Source: Haloferula sp. BvORR071
Lineage (GTDB): Bacteria > Verrucomicrobiota > Verrucomicrobiia > Verrucomicrobiales > Akkermansiaceae
DNA: 64,000 bases
Direction: 5' to 3'
Assembly: GCF_000739615.1 (NCBI RefSeq)
Contig: NZ_BATP01000002.1
Coordinates: 30,387 to 94,386 of the forward strand
The stretch's first letter is position 1. The number at the start of each line of letters is the position of its first letter. A program made the position numbers and the translations under genes. This document shows positions 59,301-64,000 of this stretch, one piece after another. Under the pieces are notes generated by a model. It made no database searches, was not told the DNA's origin, and saw only the letters and a list, made by a program, of their open reading frames with translations.

Positions 59301-61546
59301 CCTGGCTCCCCACCACCTTGTTCCTCGGTAAGGGCGACTTCGATGTAACCGCACTGGGCGATCTGCTGCTCGGTCCGGTCGCGAATCCCTTCCTGCTGCC
59401 GCCGGGGATCAACAACACCTTCTGGCAGAAGTCCTACTTCAGCACCTATGGTAAGGATAGTAGCGTCAGCGTTTCCTCGGTGGGTGGCTCCGTCACCCTG
59501 CGTCAGGGCGCGACCCTGCCGGCGTCCGGCGCAGGCAGCATCACGCCGCTCCTCTACGCGTGGATTGATCGCCAGCAGATCCTTCGTTCGAATCCCGCCT
59601 CCGCATCCTACTATCAGCCTTGGCTGCGTCTTGCGGAGACCTCGGCAGATCCCTTCCGGACACTGGTCTCGCTACTCCCTCCGACGCTGGATGTGACCTC
59701 CTTCGGCGGCGATATCAATCTTGCGGGCAACTTGACCCTGGCCCCATCCGCCACCGGTAACCTCGAATTGCTTGCGGGCGGAGCGATCAACGGCCTGCAG
59801 CGGAATGGCCGCGTGAGTTTCAACGGTACCAGCACCTCCTGGGGCAGCTCACGCATCAATGTTTCCGACGCAGATCCGAATGCCATTCCGGGCATCGCTT
59901 CGCCCTTCGGCTACACCGCACTGGTGGGGCTCGACCTGAACCAAGCCCGCTCGACCCGGGGCAACTTCCTCGAGTCCGTGAACCGTCTCTTCCGCGAGAC
60001 CGGTGCCACCGAGGGCTCCCAGGCGATTCTCCAGGTGAAGCAGGCACTACACGCTTCCGGGCTGCTGCATAGCGACGATGACGAGCCGCTCCGCCTTTTC
60101 GCCGGCAGCGGCGATATCTCCGGGCTCACGCTCTTCTCGCCAAAGGCCGCGCTGATCTATGCCGGCCGCGATATCACCGATGTGGCGTTCTATCTCCAGA
60201 ATCTCCACGCCAGTGATACCAGCGTGGTGGCTGCGGGGCGAGACATCATCCCCTCGAATGCAAATTCACTGCTACGCCTGCTCGCTACTGCCACGGGCAA
60301 CGTGGTCAATAACGACAGCCCCGCGAATGCCGGTGACATCCAGATCTCCGGCCCGGGAACGCTCCAGGTTCTGGCCGGGCGCAATCTGGATCTTGGGACT
60401 GGTGCCGAACTCGCCGATGGCACAGGTGCTGGCATTACCAGCATCGGCAACGCCCGCAATCCCGGGCTATCGGCTTCCGGAGCAAACCTGATCGTCGGCG
60501 CAGGCATCTCCGACGCCACCTCGCTTGCAGATAGTTCGCTTAACTTCGCCGCCTTCATCACGCGCTACGTCGACACCCCGGAAGGAGAAGCCTACCTGAA
60601 GGAACTCGCCCCCGGCGTGAACTTCGCCTCGCTCGACGATGAGGAGCAGGCCCGTCTCGCACTCGGGGTCTTCTATCTGATCCTCCGCGATGCCGGCCGC
60701 AACTACGCGACCACCGGCAACTACGACACCGCGACGGAGGCCATCGAACTTCTGTTCGGCAAGAGTCCGGTGCCGGGTGACATCCTCACCCGCGGCCGCA
60801 GCATCCGCACTACCCGCGGTGGTGCCATCAATCTGCTCATGCCGGGCGGGGGCCTGACCCTCGCGAATACCGCCATCGGCAACCCTCTCTCGCCGCCCGG
60901 GATCATCACCGAAAGCGGCGGCAATATCTTCACCTTCGCCAAGGAGGACGTGAACATCGGCATCGGCCGTATCTTCACCCTGCGCGGTGGCAATCAGGTG
61001 ATCTGGTCCACCGATGGCGACATCGCGGCCGGCTCTTCCTCCAAGACGGTCACCTCCGCACCGCCCACCCGCGTGCTCATCGATCCCCAGAGCGCTGCGG
61101 TCCAGACCGACCTCGCTGGCCTCGCCACCGGTGGTGGCATCGGCGCGCTGGTCACCGTGGCAGGCGTGCCCCTCGGCGACGTCGATCTCGTCGCCCCGAA
61201 GGGCACCGTGGATGCTGGCGATGCAGGCATCCGCGTCTCCGGCAATCTCAACATCTCCGCGAACCAAGTGGTGAATGCCGGCAACATCTCCGTGGGCGGC
61301 TCCAGCAGCGGCACCCCGACCGCAGCTTCCGCCCCGAGCGTGGCTACCGTCACTTCCGCTGCAACCACCGCCGCCGCGGCATCTGCCGAAACCACTCCCG
61401 CCCCGACCTCAGCAGTGAAGGATCCTGAAACGGCTCCTGCGATCGAAGAGATTGCCTCCGACATCACCGTCGAGGTGCTTGGCTACGGCGGCAGCGACGA
61501 TGACGAGGAGGAGGAAGAGACAGCCCCCGAAGGGACGGGACAATAA
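50384..61546 (+). CDS. giant filamentous-haemagglutinin-like exoprotein (TpsA)
   Basis: 3720 residues. A long signal peptide (SLLHTAFRMTLGMSVLMSQASA, about 10-32) and a low-complexity Ala/Pro/Thr segment precede the TPS secretion domain (about 130-243). Its marks are QTAQQALLNWETFNVGKN, GSIKAQGQVYIINRNGIIFGG and NTGALTASAL. A very long right-handed beta-helix built of Ser/Gly/Thr-rich repeats follows (about 250-2860). The last third, from about 2870, matches the DUF3739-type filamentous haemagglutinin region: GGGDVTLVAGHNVNNVDAVIPTNAR, ELGGGDLIVRAGNSIDAGVYYVERGHG, GSGDISGLTLFSPKAALIYAGRDI. The protein ends in an acidic tail (DDDEEEEETAPEGTGQ). No VENN or toxin-like C-terminus is seen, so it reads as an adhesin or surface fibre. 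Confidence 0.93.
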   Translation: MTADHSLRSSLLHTAFRMTLGMSVLMSQASADILRGGGNAGTAPPAASPTPAGGTTPAATNQARANATDTLARTTQALNSVRAMQAAARANAINGANNLGNNPLTGQPLPNVPDGLGSGGLKVDGHVATDISWWQGAELPTQTTNGAKVDVTVKQTAQQALLNWETFNVGKNTTLTFDQSAGGSNARQWIAFNKVNDPTSNPTQILGSIKAQGQVYIINRNGIIFGGSSQVNTGALTASALPINDELVANGLLNNPNQAFLFNGLGQGPIGDITVQAGAQISTPVSADGNGGRIFLTGANVTNNGTLSSPSGQVILAAGLQVGVAAHNNSDPSLRGLDVFVGAVTDPASALSPYAGTVTNNGLIEIQRASAMLTGKTIQQNGVIDSTTSVSLNGRVDLLANYDAVGNPGYVASNPNTGSAFVWRSSGNITLGGDSVIRITPETASTATAIGTQLALRSQINIQGKNIHHAEGSILLAPNAIASIQAGSWAFIDSPNLPASTFYSTGGQVFLDKGSVINLAGTTDALASVLQNIITLELRGSELSVAPVQRDGELRGETIVVDLGKTGTYDGREWVGTPLADLIGYLGLVQRDVAQLTTAGGTLSISAGDAAVVREGSVIDVSGGWTNFQGGTVATTRVISNGQIVDISEATPDQVYSGIYTGSSSVVHSKWGVVESFNRALAPSGSRYQEGYTQGANAGSVTITAPSIVLDGTLRGSTVAGGNQIRNQPGSSNLPDVAKLALHFRGRENLSPNYFATYPDALDIVFKGGVDQADVPEFTLDSNGNAGALPAERQNQVYLSPDLLTSSGFGHLDVTNENGSITVAEGQNLTASPGGSISLTASNIDIRGSVTAAGGSLSFTALNISPYDAAVALSKPVPEVPALRPGRGIFTLGEGATLSTAGLITDDRSASSSSTPAIPDGGSISISAYSANLGEGSLVDVSGGYAMNSDGKGRYGNAGSISILTGKDPRVSSILGGTLSLGGTLRGISGAKGGSLSLQAGAIQVGGPPGQAGVYHLDPSFFNQGGFTKFNLQGLGGPGLPAVSVAPGTIIEPIAKRLAVVANSPGGGLLLGEYETVHGRAPEVSERQAVSLSFLSEGVRDAATGLLLYRGDVVIGEGSVIRTDPGASVEVRGSTATVLGSILAPAGSIRVSGSSNTNAAFGDPNQALATTYLGSSSTLSTAGTVVLKPDAYGRRIGSVLGGGSINVSGNIVAAAGALLDVSGTSGTLDVDPSVVVSNPVTKLPNTGLTSKPRVNQTVAVQVDSNAGTITLSGGQFLYSDATLRGNAGGSSAAGGSLSVSSGRFYGVADTPVPSDITLTLTQSGPVLANPISSSPIGHVVNGSLGSGHGFFAADSFQNGGFDSLTLSGVLETRGPVTIDARGRVSLANQGILFNDSSFTIRAGAVALGTAFRPPSLPAEETSPILYNGQPFIIPAVHGNGTLDIDASQIDVGSLSLQGTGRANLVAEDGDVRGNGTFIIAGDLKLRAGQIYPTTASEFNLIAYDYQNASGSHKGSITIEASGSRSLPFSAGGKLGIYASTIHQAGVLRAPFGTINLGWDGTGTAPRDWFTGSSRPFPVTTDLTLAAGSITSVSAVDPATGKALVLPYGYSPDGTVWIDPRGVDITAGGLPEKSITLSGGNLVQESGSTVDLRGGGDLYADRWVSGLGGPVDILTQSNSYAIVPSYGAEYAPYAPYNNSTSEANLIQDASGYTNSSLGVGDRIYLEGSKTLAAGYYTLLPARYALLPGAVLVTASQAGGMGSLEVPGGASVVNGYRYNSLDPGRTAPQVSTRFEVASSKVVRQRAQYFDFLANTFIKQSAATLNAPVPVLPTDSGYLRFQATQSMDLAGSVASKSISGGRGAAIDISTQLDTFISNGITSGGAGTITLDSAALNGFGAESLLIGGVRTRGTDGTTAVTVNSGKITVDNDGSTLAAEDLILAAKSELTLASGADLASTGSAKSNAETLKIAGDGALVRVSGNPAATVLRSRNTSSATPLLSVGAGASITGGSITLDSTARLAVDPTASLAASAYTFGAGRISLMLDPNAAPPSGTSLVLNNSFLGTLGASSSLGLLSYSSIDLLGAGSFGSSSLTNLTLSAGEIRGVNQGSGTARLIAKDVLLQNPNASTAASPGSASGSLEILADTIRLGSNQIALNQYSNVRLAASRGIIGEGKGGLSTQAALTLDTPRLTGAAGAVRSITAGGSLLLSSTGAATSGLLNGGAGSTLTLTGSSITAGSEVLLESGNLSLHATTGNLLVSGKLDVSGNRRVFGDAIRYSSAGNIQLSADTGNVTVAAPAILDLSAQPGGGDAGSLAISNPAGSFTLLGTLLGSSGQGGKDGSFSLDTSALPSLSGLAASLRQSSFTGSQEFRVRSGDVTLDGLSLARDFTLSADQGDVTVTGTIDASGATGGSIRLVANGDLVLASGSRLDASGADFSSAGKGGTITLEAGASRDGVAGPGALDLRAGSSIDLSVAAENSGSAALGKFGGKLHLRAPQLGSDLAVNSLDSTVTGASSILVEAYKIYDLTSTTGTITTAIQNQIKADGEAFLGTSGTASAAYTTISNRLLAHNPGLASILVLAPGAEIIHRTGNLTLGSSSSTSTSDWNLANYRFGAKSAAGVLTLRAAGNLTFFNTISDGFATAAYNSLLLPANALLPVNTRSYSYRLVSGADFSATDFGRTQALESLAASSGSLLLGKNNTSNFSNSNGSNNNPGNSATTALALTNRFQVIRTGTGDIDIHASRSVQLQNQFATIYTAGTVVADPTMGGSFDVPILDQTGGNITLGANQQTPSYPAQYSMAGGNVSIFAGLDIEHISRTNQNLIIADSQRELPNNWLYRRGYVDPVTGQFGSSRYGDVASTTWWVDFSNFFQGIGALGGGDVTLVAGHNVNNVDAVIPTNARMPKGAPNATKMVELGGGDLIVRAGNSIDAGVYYVERGHGSLAAGGSIVTNSTRSPSIPQLGGTANTFDSNTWLPTTLFLGKGDFDVTALGDLLLGPVANPFLLPPGINNTFWQKSYFSTYGKDSSVSVSSVGGSVTLRQGATLPASGAGSITPLLYAWIDRQQILRSNPASASYYQPWLRLAETSADPFRTLVSLLPPTLDVTSFGGDINLAGNLTLAPSATGNLELLAGGAINGLQRNGRVSFNGTSTSWGSSRINVSDADPNAIPGIASPFGYTALVGLDLNQARSTRGNFLESVNRLFRETGATEGSQAILQVKQALHASGLLHSDDDEPLRLFAGSGDISGLTLFSPKAALIYAGRDITDVAFYLQNLHASDTSVVAAGRDIIPSNANSLLRLLATATGNVVNNDSPANAGDIQISGPGTLQVLAGRNLDLGTGAELADGTGAGITSIGNARNPGLSASGANLIVGAGISDATSLADSSLNFAAFITRYVDTPEGEAYLKELAPGVNFASLDDEEQARLALGVFYLILRDAGRNYATTGNYDTATEAIELLFGKSPVPGDILTRGRSIRTTRGGAINLLMPGGGLTLANTAIGNPLSPPGIITESGGNIFTFAKEDVNIGIGRIFTLRGGNQVIWSTDGDIAAGSSSKTVTSAPPTRVLIDPQSAAVQTDLAGLATGGGIGALVTVAGVPLGDVDLVAPKGTVDAGDAGIRVSGNLNISANQVVNAGNISVGGSSSGTPTAASAPSVATVTSAATTAAAASAETTPAPTSAVKDPETAPAIEEIASDITVEVLGYGGSDDDEEEEETAPEGTGQ

Positions 61547-61712
61547 CCGGCTCAATGAAACTGGGTGCGCTGGCTTTAGCCGGCTTGGTCGGTCGGTGAA
61601 TCCATTCTAACAGCCTTCGCTACCCAATTCCCTCCAAGAACGACTCGTCGGACAACCTTGGTTGCGTCAAGAGGGCGGGGCAGCGGCTCACAATCCAGAC
61701 GGAAACTCCATT

Positions 61713-63401
61713 CTACCGGATCTCCTCCCGGTGGATGATCTCTCCCCAGCTCTTGATCCCAATCGTCTTCAAATACGGCTCTGCCACCTTGTCTTCCTCC
61801 TTTGTCCCGAAGGCCTGATAGAGGAACCAAATCGGCTTCTTGCCCAGGGGATCTCCTTGCTCATCCCGGAACTTCCGCAACCCGATCTTCAGCCCGCCCT
61901 CATGCCGGTTGTCGATCCAGTTGTGGTAGTCCCATACTTGAATCGAAGATAGCGCCGCCATCTTCTTCCATGCCAGAGCCATGCCTGCGGCCTGGCAGGC
62001 GAGTTGCTCCGCGGAGTAATCCCGAGAGTTGAACCCATTTTCCGTCAAATGAACCGGTCGCATCTTGCCGCGATACTGCAGCGCGGGTTGCTTCATGTAG
62101 GCATCCAGCACCTCGAGGTTCTTCGGTGTGATCTTCTCCGTATTGAAGCTGAATGTTGCCTGGCCATCCTCCCAAGTCCGGGGATTGGTCAGATCCTGGG
62201 GGTAGGGGTGGTAGGCCAGTCCCCAGGGAAACTCACCCTCGGTACGCCCGAAACCTTGCAACAGCTCTAACAGGCGTTTCGAGCCGTACCATTTCGCCAG
62301 CCCTTTATTGGCCCAGTGCTGGGTCAGCGAGATGAAGGGCCGGCTGTTCGGATCATACTGCCGCGCGATCAGGTCCATCATCCGCATCGAGCGCTGATAG
62401 AGATCCATGTAAACGATGTCCGGCTTGTCACCGGCGTTCGTCCACTCCCAGCCGGCATCCACTTCGTTGTGCATGATCCAGTGGTGGACCCGCCCATACT
62501 TCCCATCCGGCCGCGACCAGCGCTCCGCCATCAGGTTGAGGGCTGCACCATAGAGCGCAACACCCTCCTCCGTCGTGAGATTGGGCATCGCAAAGGTGCC
62601 TTCCTTGGTGGCATCGGGATGCCCCATCACCTTCACCACCGGATTGCTGTCCTTCGCTGGATTCGGGATCAGGAGGATTGCCGAAACCATCACTCCCTGC
62701 TTTTCCGCTTCGCGGAAGGTGTTGTCGAAGCCCTCCAGTGCTTTGTCCTGCGCATAGTAGGTCCGGCCCCGCCATTCGAAGGCCGTCTTGCCGTCGCCGG
62801 GACTCAGTGAAACTAGGGAATGGACCATCACATTCACGGTCACCGCCGAAATGCCGAGCTCCTTGATCTCATCCGGTAGTGTCCCGATGCCCCAGCCGCC
62901 CAGCCCCTTCTTGCTCTTCAGCGTCGCCGGCGGCAATTGAGGTGAACGGCAGCTCACTTCATCTGCATAGTGCGCTGCGGAAAGGGGAGCGCCGTCCGCC
63001 TTGCCGATAATCTGCCAGCGTGAAAGCAAGCGGTCATAGTTCTTCTCTCCTCGTGGCTTCTTCCGGGGGAGATCGATCGCAAAGCTTCCATCACCATTCG
63101 GGTGGATCGACGTTGTATCCGCGTCTTTGGGCTGTTCTCCGGCTTCCGTCTCGATCGGAATTTCTACCAGCCCGCACTCCCCGCTACCGGCAGGCAATGT
63201 GCCAGCCACATGGATGGTCGTCCCCTTCACTTCCACCTCCCGTATTTTGGCGGGGAAGGATTGCTTCAGGTAGGCCTCCATCCGTGCAGCCAAGGCCTCC
63301 TCCGCACCTGAGCTCAGAATAGGAAGCAACGCCACCAGCCCAACAATGATGGTCGTAGCGCGGTGGCCCGGGAAGTGAAACGGCATGCTATAGGTAAGCA
63401 T
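61713..63401 (-). CDS. DUF5722-type glycoside-hydrolase-like secreted protein
   Basis: About 562 residues from ATG 63401 (ATG 63386 and an upstream TTG are alternatives). A signal peptide (RATTIIVGLVALLPILSSG), a small N-terminal domain (about 30-150), then a TIM-barrel region (about 155-560). HHWIMHNEVDAGWEW resembles the NE acid/base motif of clan GH-A, and RPVHLTENGFNSRD carries the second Glu. This is the pattern of DUF5722 proteins found in polysaccharide-degrading Bacteroidota and Verrucomicrobiota. Substrate unknown. It converges on the exoprotein gene with 166 bp between the stops. Confidence 0.85.
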   Translation of the reverse strand: MLTYSMPFHFPGHRATTIIVGLVALLPILSSGAEEALAARMEAYLKQSFPAKIREVEVKGTTIHVAGTLPAGSGECGLVEIPIETEAGEQPKDADTTSIHPNGDGSFAIDLPRKKPRGEKNYDRLLSRWQIIGKADGAPLSAAHYADEVSCRSPQLPPATLKSKKGLGGWGIGTLPDEIKELGISAVTVNVMVHSLVSLSPGDGKTAFEWRGRTYYAQDKALEGFDNTFREAEKQGVMVSAILLIPNPAKDSNPVVKVMGHPDATKEGTFAMPNLTTEEGVALYGAALNLMAERWSRPDGKYGRVHHWIMHNEVDAGWEWTNAGDKPDIVYMDLYQRSMRMMDLIARQYDPNSRPFISLTQHWANKGLAKWYGSKRLLELLQGFGRTEGEFPWGLAYHPYPQDLTNPRTWEDGQATFSFNTEKITPKNLEVLDAYMKQPALQYRGKMRPVHLTENGFNSRDYSAEQLACQAAGMALAWKKMAALSSIQVWDYHNWIDNRHEGGLKIGLRKFRDEQGDPLGKKPIWFLYQAFGTKEEDKVAEPYLKTIGIKSWGEIIHREEIR

Positions 63402-63474
63402 TCTTGCAGGGCGATCATTCACGCATGACAAGAAAGCGTCGGGGAATTTCCACGCTTGTCCTACTGGATCTCAA

Positions 63475-63492
63475 ATGCTGAATTTTCAGCAT
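63475..63492. promoter_or_regulatory. perfect palindrome overlapping a start codon
   Basis: ATGCTGAA-TT-TTCAGCAT, 8-bp arms with a 2-bp centre. It lies in the 89-bp divergent gap, and its last two bases are the first two of the hydrolase ATG at 63491. Either an operator or an RNA hairpin covering the start. Confidence 0.45.
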
Positions 63493-64000
63493 GAGTTCGC
63501 GACCGAAGATAGGAGTTTCCCATGCCTTGCTGTGCGGCTTGGCGCTATCTTGCAGTTCCTGCGTGACCCGCCGCGCCGCGGACATCCTCACCATCCCGCG
63601 CCGGGCCGATGATGCCGCGCATTGGGAGAATGAGACCAAGCTCAAGCCGCAGCACTTCGAGGTGGTCGCGAAGGATGGTATCAAGCTTTCCGCCTACACC
63701 CTCGATCCCTCGCCCAGCGCCAAACCGCGGGGCACTGCCTGGCTGCTCCATGGCCTGGGAAACAGCAAGGAGCAGATGCTGCCCGTGGCCAAGAAGCTCT
63801 CCGCCGCAGGCTTCCGCTGCGTGGCATGGGACAGCCGCGGCCATGGCAAGAGCGGGGGCCAGCGCGCGACCTTCGGCAGGCTGGAGGTCGATGACGCCTT
63901 GCGGGTGATGCAAGCGGCCCGTGAGATGCCTGACCGGGTAAAAGGCCCCGAGGTCATCTGGGCCTATTCGATGGGCACCGCGGTCGCCCTGCAAGCGCTA
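63491..64000 (+). CDS. alpha/beta-hydrolase lipoprotein, 5' part (partial)
   Basis: 170 codons are open to the window edge. An N-terminal signal with a Cys-rich lipobox-like end (LLCGLALSCSSC) suggests a lipoprotein. The alpha/beta-hydrolase fold begins with FEVVAKDGIKLSAYTLDP, then TAWLLHGLGNSKEQMLPVAKKL (oxyanion-loop HG) and CVAWDSRGHGKSGGQRATFG. The nucleophile elbow reads AYSMGT, AxSxG in place of the usual GxSxG. Asp and His of the triad lie beyond the edge. It resembles monoacylglycerol-lipase-like membrane esterases; substrate unknown. Confidence 0.85.
   Translation, partial: MSSRPKIGVSHALLCGLALSCSSCVTRRAADILTIPRRADDAAHWENETKLKPQHFEVVAKDGIKLSAYTLDPSPSAKPRGTAWLLHGLGNSKEQMLPVAKKLSAAGFRCVAWDSRGHGKSGGQRATFGRLEVDDALRVMQAAREMPDRVKGPEVIWAYSMGTAVALQAL

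Noticed and set aside
61000..61546. Possible CDI toxin end of the exoprotein.
   Set aside because: No VENN-type boundary, no nuclease-like motif, and no small immunity gene follows; the next gene is convergent.

Overview
The window is GC-rich bacterial chromosome. Its gene content points to the phylum Verrucomicrobiota, most like Luteolibacter/Haloferula-type Verrucomicrobiaceae. The evidence is a Planctomycete-type c cytochrome domain protein, sugar isomerase/Gfo-Idh-MocA/ThuA sets, secreted proteins with DxDxDG repeats and C-terminal Y-I-x-S...F-x-R-L modules, a LamG/Y_Y_Y sensor kinase, a GH78 rhamnosidase, and many starts without a Shine-Dalgarno. The genus is inferred from style; no rRNA gene is present to confirm it.

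Layout. 1-2665: the 5' part of a TamB/AsmA-like envelope protein (minus strand, runs off the left edge), diverging from a voltage-gated K+ channel with a zinc-ribbon tail. 2854-8296: a type IV pilus/type II secretion-like operon (two PilB/GspE ATPases, a PilC/GspF platform protein, a GspG-like pseudopilin) closed by a strong terminator. 8389-14532: housekeeping and small genes (Arg-Asp repeat protein, cysS, a ParE-type toxin-antitoxin pair overlapping hemB, ribBA followed by an L-rhamnose mutarotase). 14789-19653: a sugar-catabolic cluster (TIM-barrel isomerase, two Gfo/Idh/MocA oxidoreductases, ThuA-like protein). 19762-23584: two secreted proteins (SGNH hydrolase, Calx-beta protein) sharing a C-terminal module. 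23736-25381: a GbsR-family regulator, two copies of a TTTCA-N8-TGAAA inverted repeat, and a frameshifted epimerase gene. 25418-29238: AI-2E-type transporter, heme A synthase, alanine dehydrogenase. 29762-32353: an 863-residue glycan-type/double-methyltransferase fusion. 32471-37672: decamer repeats, a LuxR-type two-component system and a GH78 alpha-L-rhamnosidase. 37874-37946: tRNA-Thr(TGT). 38081-38617: Planctomycete-type cytochrome.

39233-61546 is the centrepiece: a tight same-strand locus for two-partner secretion. It encodes an FhaC/ShlB-like outer-membrane transporter and a 3720-residue filamentous-haemagglutinin-like exoprotein. Between them lie a DUF2341-LamG-ExbB fusion, two tandem ExbD proteins, a short TonB-like protein, a porin, a periplasmic coiled-coil protein and a SurA/PpiC-like chaperone. 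A secreted protein and a PstS-like binding protein lie upstream. I infer a giant adhesin exported with help from, or co-operating with, a dedicated proton-motive-force-driven complex. The right end holds a DUF5722/GH-A-like glycosidase (minus strand) and the start of an alpha/beta-hydrolase lipoprotein that runs off the window.
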